Below are positions 8,289 through 16,596 of a stretch of 64,000 nt of DNA, in pieces (position 1 is the stretch's first letter; every line of letters begins with the position of its first letter). This DNA is from Caloranaerobacter sp. TR13 (lineage in GTDB: Bacteria; Bacillota; Clostridia; Tissierellales; Thermohalobacteraceae). The position numbers and the translations under genes were made by a program. Location: NCBI RefSeq assembly GCF_001316435.1, contig NZ_JXLL01000001.1, positions 62,001-126,000 on the forward strand, in the 5' to 3' direction. The notes beneath the pieces are model-generated. The model saw nothing but the letters and a program-made list of their open reading frames with translations, had not been told where the DNA came from and searched no databases.

Positions 8289-9530
8289 ATGGAAGAGTAC
8301 TTTCATTCAGTTGTACTTGATAAGGATAAATGCAATGGTTGTACAAATTGCATGAGAAGATGCCCAACGGAGGCTATAAGGGTAAGAAATAAAAAAGCTA
8401 TAATCATAAAAGATAGATGTATAGATTGTGGTGAATGTATAAGAGTATGTCCATATCATGCTCAACAGACACAATTAGATACTTTGAAAAAATTAGATAA
8501 GTATAAATATAAAATAGCTATTTCTCCTATGACTTTGTATGGTCAGTTTAGTTTAGATAAAGATATTAATAAAGTTTTTAATGGGATTAAAATGCTAGGT
8601 TTCGATGAGGTGTTTGATGAAGGATATGCAGCAGATATCATAACTTTGATTATTAGAGAAAACTTGAAGAACAATAAACAACCAAAACCACTTATTTCAT
8701 CTTTGTGTCCAGCAGTATTAAGATTGATACAAATTAGATTTCCGTCATTAATTGATAATATAATAAGGATCGAAACACCTATGGAATTAGCAGCTAGATT
8801 AGCAAGAAAAAATGCTATGGAAAATTACAGTCTAAAGTCTGATGAAATAGGTATATTTTATATAACACAATGCCCTGCTAAAGTTACAAGTATTAAAAAT
8901 CCAATAGGGATAAAAAATTCGCATGTTGATGGTGCTATTTCTATAAAGCAGATATATGGTGATATAGTAAAAAATTCAAATACTGTTGAAAAGACTGATA
9001 CTTTCAAAACAGCTTCTACTTATGGAATAGACTGGGCTAGAGCTGGAGGGCAAAGTAAATCTATTGGAGTTGATAATTATATTGCAGTTGATGGTATAGA
9101 TAATGTTATAAAAGTTTTGGAAGAAATTGAATTAGGTAAGCTTAATAACATTGAATATTTTGAAGGTTTAGCTTGTGTTGGTGGCTGTGTTGGTGGGCCA
9201 TTGTGTGTTGAAAATCCTTTTATAGCTAAGAGTAGAATTAGAAGATTAGCAGAAAAACGTAATGATCAGATAAAAGTTTCAAAAGAATATGCTATAGAAT
9301 TATATAATTCGGGTTTTGCTTGCTGGACTGAGAAAATTCAGTCTAAAGGAGCTATGAAACTAGATGAAAATATAGTTGAAGCAATAAAGAAAATAGAAGA
9401 AATAAAAAAACTTACTGATTTATTGCCTGGACTTGATTGTGGCTCATGTGGAGCACCTTCTTGTAGAGCTTTAGCTGAAGATATAGTAAGAGAGTATGGT
9501 AAGATAGAAGACTGTATATTCAAAGATTAG
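8289..9530 (+). CDS. [FeFe]-hydrogenase-like Fe-S protein lacking the proton-relay Cys (putative redox/H2 sensor)
   Basis: This 413-residue protein has two [4Fe-4S] ferredoxin motifs (Cys 15/18/21/25 and 44/47/50/54) and an H-cluster-like domain. It ends in a four-cysteine Fe-S module (Cys 384/387/392/409; CGSCGAPSC). The H-domain signatures are SSLCPA (residues 137-142), TQCPAK (193-198) and EGLACVGGC (292-300). Compared with catalytic enzymes (TSCCP, PC, ECMACPGGC), the four cysteine ligands are kept, but the first Cys of TSCCP, the proton donor, is Leu139. That pattern is known from sensory or non-catalytic hydrogenase homologues. The ATG at 8289 has AGGTG at 8278-8282; the GTG at 8280 is inside that site. 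Confidence 0.85.
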   Translation: MEEYFHSVVLDKDKCNGCTNCMRRCPTEAIRVRNKKAIIIKDRCIDCGECIRVCPYHAQQTQLDTLKKLDKYKYKIAISPMTLYGQFSLDKDINKVFNGIKMLGFDEVFDEGYAADIITLIIRENLKNNKQPKPLISSLCPAVLRLIQIRFPSLIDNIIRIETPMELAARLARKNAMENYSLKSDEIGIFYITQCPAKVTSIKNPIGIKNSHVDGAISIKQIYGDIVKNSNTVEKTDTFKTASTYGIDWARAGGQSKSIGVDNYIAVDGIDNVIKVLEEIELGKLNNIEYFEGLACVGGCVGGPLCVENPFIAKSRIRRLAEKRNDQIKVSKEYAIELYNSGFACWTEKIQSKGAMKLDENIVEAIKKIEEIKKLTDLLPGLDCGSCGAPSCRALAEDIVREYGKIEDCIFKD

Positions 9531-9546
9531 CCTAGGGAGGATATTT

Positions 9547-9876
9547 ATGAGATTAGATAAAATAATTAAAAAATTAGAGCTTGAAGTTTTAGCTAATAAA
9601 AATATTGAAAACAATGTAGATGGGGTTTATATAGGTGATTTATTAAGCTTAGTAATGGCTAATGCTAATGAAAATAACTTATGGATTACCATTCAAACGC
9701 ATTTAAATGTAATTGCTGTAGCTACTTTAGTAGGTCTGTCAGCTGTTTTGATTGCTGAAGGCATGGAAGTTGAAGATGAAACTATAAAAAAAGCTAATGA
9801 AGTTGGAATACCAGTTTTAAGATCAAAACTTAGTGCATATGAGTTAGCGTGTAGATTATATGAATTAGGTGTTTAG
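9547..9876 (+). CDS. DRTGG-domain protein 2
   Basis: This second small DRTGG-like domain protein (109 residues) has the segments VDGVYIGDLLSLVMANA, WITIQTHLNVIAVATLVGL and IPVLRSKLSAYELACRLYELG. It aligns in outline with the frame at 7468 (for example the closing 'LYTACGKLYEKGL' against 'AYELACRLYELG'). The pair thus brackets the RsbW-like ATPase and hydrogenase-like genes. The RBS GGGAGG is at 9535-9540. Function unknown; a regulatory or ligand-binding subunit of the redox module is an inference. Confidence 0.75.
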   Translation: MRLDKIIKKLELEVLANKNIENNVDGVYIGDLLSLVMANANENNLWITIQTHLNVIAVATLVGLSAVLIAEGMEVEDETIKKANEVGIPVLRSKLSAYELACRLYELGV

Positions 9877-9877
9877 T

Positions 9878-10603
9878 ATGAGATTGACTTATGACTTGCA
9901 TATACACTCAGCTTTATCTCCATGTGGAGATGAGGATATGACACCAAATAACATTGTCAATATGGCGTATATTAAAGGGCTTGATATAATTTCGGTAACA
10001 GACCATAATACCGTGCAAAATGTAGAAGTTATTATGAAAGTAGCTAAAAAAAGGGATATTTTAGTTATACCTGGTATAGAGGTAACTACAAAAGAAGAAG
10101 TTCATATATTATGTTATTTTAGAAATACTGAGGATAGTAAGGAATTTCAAGATTTTATTTATAGAGGATTACCTAATATTAAAAATAATGAAAAGCTTTT
10201 TGGAAGACAACTGTTAATGGATGAAAATGATAATATTATAGGCAAAGTTGATAAGTTTCTTTTAAATAGTACTAAGTATACGATTAAAGAAATTAATGAT
10301 TTAGTTAATAGATTAAATGGCGCTCTTGTACCAGCGCATGTAGATAAAAAGTCTTATAGTATACTTGCAAATTTAGGGTTTATACCTAATGAGCTTAATA
10401 TAAAAACAGTTGAAGTTTCAAGTAACTATTTTTCTTTATCAACTAAAATCTTAAATAGTTTAAATGGATATAATATACTTAAAAATTCTGATGCTCATTA
10501 TCTTGGAGATATCAACGAACCAGTTATGTTTTTAGATCTAGAAAAAAAGGATATAAATTCTTTAATAGAATATCTAAATAAGAGTTGGAGGAATAAAGGA
10601 TGA
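9878..10603 (+). CDS. PHP-domain phosphoesterase
   Basis: This 241-residue PHP-domain protein has the metal-binding motifs YDLHIHSALSPCG at the N terminus, SVTDHNT, GIEVTT, PAHVDK and the late NSDAHY. PHP domains hydrolyse phosphodiester or phosphomonoester bonds with a trinuclear metal centre. The substrate here is not evident. The ATG at 9878 follows AGGTG (9866-9870) inside the end of the preceding gene; the GTG at 9869 overlaps that site and is rejected. It overlaps the next gene by four bases (ATGA). Confidence 0.85.
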   Translation: MRLTYDLHIHSALSPCGDEDMTPNNIVNMAYIKGLDIISVTDHNTVQNVEVIMKVAKKRDILVIPGIEVTTKEEVHILCYFRNTEDSKEFQDFIYRGLPNIKNNEKLFGRQLLMDENDNIIGKVDKFLLNSTKYTIKEINDLVNRLNGALVPAHVDKKSYSILANLGFIPNELNIKTVEVSSNYFSLSTKILNSLNGYNILKNSDAHYLGDINEPVMFLDLEKKDINSLIEYLNKSWRNKG

Positions 10604-11157
10604 AGGAGCTTTCACTTCACATTTTAGACTTAGCTGAAAATTCAGTGAAAGCTGAGGCGACAAAAATAAGTATTAGTATTTTTGAGGATACAGAAAAAGA
10701 TCTATTGATTATAAATATAGAAGACAATGGAAGAGGAATGGATGAAGAGCTATTGAAAAAAGTAGAAGACCCTTTTGTAACATCTAGAACGACTAGAAAA
10801 GTAGGCTTAGGGATTCCTTTGATGAAAGCTGCTGCTTTAAGGTGCGAAGGAGATTTTAAAATATCTTCTGAAATAGGTAAAGGAACTAAAATAACATGTA
10901 TTTTTAAACATAGCCATATAGATAGAGCACCAATAGGGGATATTGGACAGACAATAATTTCGCTAATAAATGCAAATGAGAATATAGAAATTGTTTACAA
11001 ACATAGTTATAATGGAAATTGTTTTGTTTTTGATACTAAAGAAGTAAAGAATATACTAGGAGATGTGCCAATAAACGAAGCTCATATAATGCTGTGGATA
11101 AAAGATTATATCAACGAAAATATAATGAGTCTTTATAGGAATAGTCAGGAAGAATGA
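10600..11157 (+). CDS. GHKL (histidine-kinase-type) ATPase without a phosphoacceptor domain
   Basis: This 185-residue protein consists mainly of a HATPase_c domain. It shows an N-box (HILDLAENSVKAEA), a G1 box (NIEDNGRGMDEE), an F-like box (DPFVTSRTTRKVGLGIPLMKAAA) and a G2 element (GKGTKITCIFK). There is no DHp helix with a histidine. It is the last gene of the six-gene set and is coupled to the PHP gene by an ATGA overlap. A phosphotransfer or ATP-driven switch partner of the hydrogenase-like protein is plausible but unproven. Confidence 0.85.
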   Translation: MKELSLHILDLAENSVKAEATKISISIFEDTEKDLLIINIEDNGRGMDEELLKKVEDPFVTSRTTRKVGLGIPLMKAAALRCEGDFKISSEIGKGTKITCIFKHSHIDRAPIGDIGQTIISLINANENIEIVYKHSYNGNCFVFDTKEVKNILGDVPINEAHIMLWIKDYINENIMSLYRNSQEE

Positions 11158-11180
11158 CAATAAATAAACAATCTATTTTC

Positions 11181-11209
11181 TGTACAATTTAGGTAAAAGG
11201 TGTTATAAT
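11181..11209 (+). promoter_or_regulatory. Candidate promoter of the rnf operon
   Basis: TGTACA (11181-11186) and TATAAT (11204-11209) have a 17 bp spacer and an extended -10 TG at 11201-11202. The predicted leader to rnfC is about 120 nt. Confidence 0.65.
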
Positions 11210-11222
11210 TAAGTTAAAAATA

Positions 11223-11248
11223 ATAGGACCCATAAGTGGGGGTCCTAT
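11223..11248 (+). terminator. GC-rich hairpin in the rnf leader / after the redox module
   Basis: A 9-bp stem ATAGGACCC/GGGTCCTAT (11223-11231, 11240-11248) has an 8-nt loop. The downstream tract (ATTTGTGTT) is only moderately T-rich. It could end the upstream operon. It could equally act at the 5' end of the rnf transcript, since the candidate promoter lies just before it. Confidence 0.5.
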
Positions 11249-11334
11249 ATTTGTGTTAAATTTTATTTATTTAAGTATTTTGTATACAAGATTTGTTTAA
11301 AAATTATTAAAATTATAAATAAGAGGTGAGATGC

Positions 11335-12663
11335 ATGAAGTTAAAAAATCTTACCTTTAAAGGTGGTGTACACCCGCCACACTTTAAAGAGTATACTGAG
11401 AAAATTCCATTAGAAAAAGCAAAAGAACCACAAACAGTTATCATTCCATTAGCGCAACATATAGGCGCACCTTGTGAACCAATTGTAAAAGTTGGAGATA
11501 GGGTTAAAATTGGACAGAAGATAGGTGAGCCAAAAGCGTTTGTTTCTGCGCCAATCCATTCTAGTATTGCAGGAATAGTGAAGAAAATTGTACCTTACAC
11601 AAGTCCTATAGGTACACAAGTATTATCTGTAGTGATAGAATCAGATGGCAGCAATGAAGTAGATGAAAACGTTAAACCGAAAGGTGATTTGGAATCACTT
11701 ACTAAAGAAGAAATCTTAAATATCATCAAAGAAGCAGGTATCACAGGGCTTGGAGGTGCAGGGTTCCCTACTCATGTTAAATTATCACCACCTCCAGATA
11801 AAAAGATTGATACTATAATATTAAATGGTGCAGAGTGTGAGCCATATTTAACGTCTGACCACAGATTGATGCTTGAAAATCCTGAGAAGGTAGTATTTGG
11901 ATTAAAAGCTATTATGAAAGCTGTCGGTGTAAATAAGGGATTTATCGGAATTGAAAACAACAAACCAGATGCGATAGAAGTAATGCAGAACGCTGTAAAA
12001 AATGAACCAAACATTGAAGTGGCTACTTTAGTTACTAAGTATCCACAAGGAGATGAAAAACGATTAATTAACGCTGTTACAGGAAGAGAAGTACCAGCTG
12101 GTGGATTACCAATGGATGTAGGTGTTATAGTTAATAATGTTGGTACTGCAGCAGCTATAGCAGATGCAATTCAGACAGGTATGCCACTTATACAAAGAAT
12201 AGTTACAATAACAGGTAGTGCTATAAATGAACCTAAAAATCTAATCGTTAAGATAGGAACTCCATTTATAGAAGTGATTAAGCAATGTGGTGGATATAAA
12301 GGAAAACCAGGAAAAATAATTATGGGTGGACCTATGATGGGTATTGCTCAGTTTACTGATGAAGTACCTGTTATTAAAGGAACATCAGGTATACTTGTAT
12401 TAAATGAAAAAGAGGCTAAGATATCTGAGCCTAAACAATGTATTAGATGTGGTAAATGTGTTGATATTTGTCCTGTTAATTTACAACCTCTATTTATAAG
12501 TCAATTTGCATTAAAAAGCATGTATGATGAAGCTGAGTATTATCATGCATTAGATTGCATTGAATGCGGTTCATGTTCTTTTATTTGTCCATCAAAAAGG
12601 CCTCTATTGCAATCAATAAGAGTAGCTAAGAGGGAACTAATTTCTAGAAGAAAAAAAAGGTAA
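11335..12663 (+). CDS. rnfC: Rnf electron transport complex subunit C (NADH-binding)
   Basis: This peripheral subunit of the ferredoxin:NAD+ oxidoreductase Rnf has 442 residues. It has the family's N-terminal GGVHPP and barrel-sandwich region, a Nuo51-like FMN/NADH domain (GLGGAGFPTHVK, ILNGAECEPYL) and two C-terminal [4Fe-4S] motifs (CIRCGKCVDICP and CIECGSCSFICP). Electrons pass between the membrane subunits and NAD here. The ATG at 11335 has AGAGGTG at 11322-11328; the in-frame GTG at 11326 lies within that site. First gene of rnfCDGEAB. Confidence 0.96.
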   Translation: MKLKNLTFKGGVHPPHFKEYTEKIPLEKAKEPQTVIIPLAQHIGAPCEPIVKVGDRVKIGQKIGEPKAFVSAPIHSSIAGIVKKIVPYTSPIGTQVLSVVIESDGSNEVDENVKPKGDLESLTKEEILNIIKEAGITGLGGAGFPTHVKLSPPPDKKIDTIILNGAECEPYLTSDHRLMLENPEKVVFGLKAIMKAVGVNKGFIGIENNKPDAIEVMQNAVKNEPNIEVATLVTKYPQGDEKRLINAVTGREVPAGGLPMDVGVIVNNVGTAAAIADAIQTGMPLIQRIVTITGSAINEPKNLIVKIGTPFIEVIKQCGGYKGKPGKIIMGGPMMGIAQFTDEVPVIKGTSGILVLNEKEAKISEPKQCIRCGKCVDICPVNLQPLFISQFALKSMYDEAEYYHALDCIECGSCSFICPSKRPLLQSIRVAKRELISRRKKR

Positions 12664-12681
12664 GCGATTGGAGGGAGAATA

Positions 12682-13626
12682 GTGGATAATAAGTTAATAG
12701 TTTCATCTTCTCCACATCTTAGATCAGATGAAACAATCAATAGAATCATGTTAGATGTAATAATAGCTTTATTACCAGCAACTTTAGCTAGTATCTACTA
12801 TTTTAGATTTAATGCGTTAAAGTTGATTGTATTGGCAGTATTGACTGCAATGGTAACAGAAGCTTTAATTCAAAAATTAATGAAAAAGCCTATAACTGTA
12901 AATGATTTAAGTGCAGTTATCACAGGGTTATTATTAGCATTTAATATACCTGCATCGGCGCCTTGGTGGATACCAGTAATAGGTTCAGCTTTTGCAATTG
13001 CTATAGTAAAGCAGGCTTTCGGTGGATTAGGGCACAATTTTATGAATCCAGCTTTAGCAGCAAGAGCTATGCTTTTAGCATCATGGCCTGTTATTATGAC
13101 TAATTGGGTAGCTCCCGGGGCAGAAGCGGTAAGTACTGCAACACCTTTAGCTATTTTAAAAGGAGAAGCAGCTAATCAGATTTTACCACCTTTAAAGGAT
13201 GTATTTTTCGGAAATGTAGGAGGATCTTTAGGAGAAACATCTGCAATACTTTTAATCTTAGGTGGTGCATATTTACTTTATAGAGGTGTTATTAACTGGC
13301 GTATTCCTTTTACTTATATAGGTACAGTTGCAGTTATGATGCTGATCTTTGATGGAGGATTAACTAGCATGATATACCATATATTTGCAGGAGGACTTAT
13401 GCTAGGTGCCTTCTTTATGGCTACTGATTATGCATCATCTCCTGTAACACCAAAAGGACAGATTATTTTTGGAATAGGCTGCGGTGTTATAACATCAGTA
13501 ATAAGACTCTATGGTGGCTATCCTGAAGGGGTTTCATACTCAATACTTCTTATGAATGTAGTAGCACCTCTTTTAGATAAATATACTAGCCCAAGAGTGT
13601 TTGGTGAGGTGAAGCAAAATGGGTGA
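12682..13626 (+). CDS. rnfD: Rnf electron transport complex subunit D
   Basis: This integral membrane flavoprotein subunit has 314 residues with about eight to ten hydrophobic helices. Diagnostic segments are the N-terminal SSSPHLRSDETINRIM, GHNFMNPALAARAML and STATPLA, whose threonine region is where RnfD/NqrB subunits carry covalent FMN. The start is GTG with GGAGGG upstream. It lies 18 bp after rnfC and overlaps rnfG by 8 bp. Confidence 0.95.
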   Translation: MDNKLIVSSSPHLRSDETINRIMLDVIIALLPATLASIYYFRFNALKLIVLAVLTAMVTEALIQKLMKKPITVNDLSAVITGLLLAFNIPASAPWWIPVIGSAFAIAIVKQAFGGLGHNFMNPALAARAMLLASWPVIMTNWVAPGAEAVSTATPLAILKGEAANQILPPLKDVFFGNVGGSLGETSAILLILGGAYLLYRGVINWRIPFTYIGTVAVMMLIFDGGLTSMIYHIFAGGLMLGAFFMATDYASSPVTPKGQIIFGIGCGVITSVIRLYGGYPEGVSYSILLMNVVAPLLDKYTSPRVFGEVKQNG

Positions 13627-14200
13627 TATTATAAAATTAGGTTTAATACTATTACTAATAACTTCTATAGCAGCTTTAGTGCTAGGTTTTACTAATGATA
13701 TGACTAAAGACGTTATTGCGAGTGTAGAAAATAAAGCAAGTGAAGTGGCAAGAAAAGAAGTGTTACCTCAAGCTGAAAGTTTTAAACCTTTAGATGAGAA
13801 AGTATTAAGTGAAATAATTAATAGCAATCCAAATGTAAGAGAGGTTTATGGTGGCTATTCTGAAAATGGCAGTTTAGTGGGGTATGCTATAAAGACAGCT
13901 ACTCCTGGATATGGAGGAGATGTTGAAGTTATAACAGGAATTTCATTAGAAAATAAAGTAACTGGTATAAAAGTAGTAAGTCACAAGGAAACTCCAGGTC
14001 TTGGAGCTAATGCAACTCAACCTAAGTTCCAAAACCAATTTAAAGACAAAGAAGTTACAAAAGAGCTAGTAGTAGTTAAAGGAAATCCGAGTAGCGAAAA
14101 TGAAATACAAGCACTTACTGGTGCTACAATAACATCAAGAGCTGTTACGAACGGTGTTAATCTAGCTAGAGAAATATTTATTAATAAGCTTGCACAGTAG
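13619..14200 (+). CDS. rnfG: Rnf electron transport complex subunit G (covalent FMN)
   Basis: This 193-residue subunit has one N-terminal transmembrane helix and an extracytoplasmic FMN-binding domain. The motif LTGATITSRAV near the C terminus contains the threonine that bears phosphoester-linked FMN in RnfG/NqrC proteins. GYGGDVEV and HKETPGLG are further family landmarks. The start overlaps the rnfD end (AGGTGAAGCAAAATG, RBS in rnfD). Confidence 0.95.
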   Translation: MGDIIKLGLILLLITSIAALVLGFTNDMTKDVIASVENKASEVARKEVLPQAESFKPLDEKVLSEIINSNPNVREVYGGYSENGSLVGYAIKTATPGYGGDVEVITGISLENKVTGIKVVSHKETPGLGANATQPKFQNQFKDKEVTKELVVVKGNPSSENEIQALTGATITSRAVTNGVNLAREIFINKLAQ

Positions 14201-14225
14201 TACTTTCAGGCTTGGAGGTGTAGAG

Positions 14226-14828
14226 ATGAAATTAAAAGATAACTTAAAAAATGGTTTACTGAAAGAAAACCCAACATTTGTGCAGCTTTTAGGTATGTGT
14301 CCAACATTAGCTGTAACAACAACTGCAGTAGATGGTATGGCAATGGGGTTAGCGACAACTGCTGTATTAATAAGTTCGAACTTGGTTATTTCTTTGTTAA
14401 GAAAAGTTATTCCAAGTAAAATAAGGATACCTTCCTATATAGTAATAATAGCTACATTTGTTACTTTAATTGAAATGTTTATGCATGCTTATGCTATTGA
14501 TTTATATAGGTCTTTAGGATTGTTTATACCTTTGATTGTTGTTAACTGTTTAATATTGGGTAGAGCTGAGTCTTATGCTTCAAAGAATAATCCTGTTAAT
14601 TCAGTAGTAGATGGAATTGGTATGGGATTAGGATTTACATGGGCTCTTACTCTTTTAGGAATTATAAGAGAGTTACTTGGAGCGGGAAGTATATTTGGAA
14701 TTAAAGTATTAGGTGAAGCTTTTAAACCAGCTATAATTATGATATTACCTCCTGGAGCTTTCTTAGCATTAGGTGTTTTAATAGGATTATTTAACTGGCT
14801 AAAGTCAAGAAAGACTGCTAGAGTATAG
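14226..14828 (+). CDS. rnfE: Rnf electron transport complex subunit E
   Basis: This integral membrane subunit has 200 residues and about six helices. The landmarks NPTFVQLLGMCPTLAVTT, ILGRAESYA and the amphipathic C terminus match RnfE/NqrD. RnfE and RnfA form the inverted membrane pair thought to hold an iron centre through helix cysteines (here in LLGMCP and VVNCLILGRAE). The ATG at 14226 follows GGAGGTG (14214-14220). An upstream in-frame start at 14190 overlaps rnfG and has no RBS. Confidence 0.94.
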   Translation: MKLKDNLKNGLLKENPTFVQLLGMCPTLAVTTTAVDGMAMGLATTAVLISSNLVISLLRKVIPSKIRIPSYIVIIATFVTLIEMFMHAYAIDLYRSLGLFIPLIVVNCLILGRAESYASKNNPVNSVVDGIGMGLGFTWALTLLGIIRELLGAGSIFGIKVLGEAFKPAIIMILPPGAFLALGVLIGLFNWLKSRKTARV

Positions 14829-14841
14829 AGGGGGTTTGTAG

Positions 14842-15423
14842 ATGAGTATAGGAGGATTATTTACAATATTAATAAGTGCAATGCTTGTTAACAACTTTGT
14901 GCTTTCAAGATTTTTAGGTATTTGTCCTTTCCTTGGAGTATCTAAGCAGGTAGAAACTGCTTTTGGTATGGGGATGGCTGTTACATTTGTAATGACTTTA
15001 TCATCTATTATAACTTATATTGTACATCATACTATATTAGTAAGTTTAGGATTAGAATATTTGCAAACTATAGCTTTTATTTTAATTATTGCTGCACTAG
15101 TTCAGTTAGTTGAGATGTTTATTCAAAAAGCAAGTCCAACATTATACCAAGCTTTAGGAGTATATTTGCCACTTATTACTACAAACTGTGCAGTATTAGG
15201 ATTGGCGATAATCAATATTCAAGAAAACTATAATTTAATAGAAACAATTATTCATTCATTAGGTGCATCTATAGGTTTTTCTTTAGCGATAGTACTTTTC
15301 GCAGGTATTAGAGAAAGATTAGCATTAGCTGATGTACCTGAATCTTTAAAAGGATTTCCAATTGCTTTAATAACAGCAGGATTAATGTCAATAGCATTTT
15401 TAGGTTTCACTGGTCTTGTATAG
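14842..15423 (+). CDS. rnfA: Rnf electron transport complex subunit A
   Basis: This integral membrane subunit has 193 residues and six hydrophobic helices, and it is paralogous to RnfE. It shows the usual [21 protein letters not shown] and [14 protein letters not shown] segments, each with a conserved cysteine. The RBS AGAGGGGG precedes the ATG. It lies 13 bp after rnfE. Confidence 0.95.
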   Translation: MSIGGLFTILISAMLVNNFVLSRFLGICPFLGVSKQVETAFGMGMAVTFVMTLSSIITYIVHHTILVSLGLEYLQTIAFILIIAALVQLVEMFIQKASPTLYQALGVYLPLITTNCAVLGLAIINIQENYNLIETIIHSLGASIGFSLAIVLFAGIRERLALADVPESLKGFPIALITAGLMSIAFLGFTGLV

Positions 15424-15435
15424 GAGGTGATAATC

Positions 15436-16413
15436 ATGTCTATTAGTATTATATATGCAATATTAAGTTTAGGTGGTTTAGGACTATTATTTGGCGTTGG
15501 TTTAGCAATTGCTTCAAAGGTGTTTGCTGTAGAAGTCGATCCAAAGGTTGAAGCAATAAGAGAAGCATTACCAGGTGCAAATTGTGGTGCATGTGGCTTT
15601 CCTGGGTGTGACGGTTTTGCAAATGCAGTGGCTAGTGGTAAAGCTCCTGTAAATGGATGTCCAGTTGGAGGTGCTGCGACAGCTGAAAAATTAGGTGAAA
15701 TTATGGGAGTAGCTGCTGAGGCAGGAGAAAAGAAAGTAGCTAGAGTTATTTGTCAAGGTACTTGTAACAATGCTAAAGAGAAATATGAATATTTAGGAAT
15801 TAAAGATTGTAAAGCAGCTGCTATGGTTGCTGGAGGAAGTAAGTCTTGTCAGTATGGATGTTTAGGATTAGGAACTTGTATTGAGGCATGCCAGTTTGGT
15901 GCAATTGAAATTGTTGATGGAATAGCAAAGATAAACCCAGAGAAATGTACTGCATGTCGTAAATGTATTGAGGTATGTCCAAAGGCTGTAATAGATATGG
16001 TGCCATATGAACAAGATGTTTTTGTAGATTGTAATAGCAAAGAGTTCGGAAAAGAAGTTAAATCAAAATGTACTGTTGGATGCATTGGCTGTAAGATTTG
16101 TGTAAAATCTTGTCCATTCGATGCAATAGAATTTGAAAATAATTTAGCCAAAATTAACTATGATAAATGTACTAATTGTATGATTTGTGCAGAAAAATGT
16201 CCAACTAAAGCTATATCAGCTAACTTTGAAAAAAGAAAGAAAGCTCATATTGAAGAAGAAAAATGTGTAGGATGTACAATTTGTAAGAGACAATGTCCTG
16301 TAGATGCTATAGAAGGAGAATTGAAAGAGAAACATAAAGTATTAGAAGACAAGTGCGTAGGTTGTGGTTTATGTGCTGAAAAATGTCCTAAAGATGCAAT
16401 TGAGCTTAACTAA
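15436..16413 (+). CDS. rnfB: Rnf electron transport complex subunit B (polyferredoxin)
   Basis: This ferredoxin-interacting subunit has 325 residues. It has an N-terminal membrane helix and a four-Cys Fe-S module (CGACGFPGC...NGC). Six further [4Fe-4S]-type motifs follow, starting near CQYGCLGLGTCIEAC, CTACRKCIEVC, CTVGCIGCKICVKSC, CTNCMICAEKC, CVGCTICKRQC and CVGCGLCAEKC. The extended C-terminal polyferredoxin is the clostridial form; proteobacterial RnfB is shorter. The ATG at 15436 has GGAGGTG upstream. Last gene of the operon, followed by two hairpins. Confidence 0.95.
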   Translation: MSISIIYAILSLGGLGLLFGVGLAIASKVFAVEVDPKVEAIREALPGANCGACGFPGCDGFANAVASGKAPVNGCPVGGAATAEKLGEIMGVAAEAGEKKVARVICQGTCNNAKEKYEYLGIKDCKAAAMVAGGSKSCQYGCLGLGTCIEACQFGAIEIVDGIAKINPEKCTACRKCIEVCPKAVIDMVPYEQDVFVDCNSKEFGKEVKSKCTVGCIGCKICVKSCPFDAIEFENNLAKINYDKCTNCMICAEKCPTKAISANFEKRKKAHIEEEKCVGCTICKRQCPVDAIEGELKEKHKVLEDKCVGCGLCAEKCPKDAIELN

Positions 16414-16418
16414 ATTTA

Positions 16419-16448
16419 AACCCTGCTATATTTATAGCAGGGTTTTTT
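16419..16448 (+). terminator. Terminator of the rnf operon
   Basis: AACCCTGCTATA/TATAGCAGGGTT with a two-base loop is followed by TTTT. Confidence 0.93.
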
Positions 16449-16462
16449 ATTCCCTTTCAACT

Positions 16463-16485
16463 AAATGCGTCATAGTCGCATTTTT
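16463..16485 (+). terminator. Second hairpin behind the rnf terminator
   Basis: AAATGCG (16463-16469) pairs with CGCATTT (16477-16483), followed by TT. It is a back-up terminator or unrelated hairpin. The remaining gap to 16596 shows no other clear signal. Confidence 0.5.
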
Positions 16486-16596
16486 AATGAAAAAATTGTT
16501 ACTTGTATTTAGGTAATATAAGTGGTAAACTAAAATTGAGATAATATGTATGTTCTGTATACATTTACATTTCATAGATTTTGAAAGGTGTTTAGT

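Noticed and set aside
11293-11319. A second promoter immediately before rnfC (TTGTTT ... TATAAA)
   Set aside because: The spacing is only 15 bp and the -35 is weak; the site at 11181-11209 is better.
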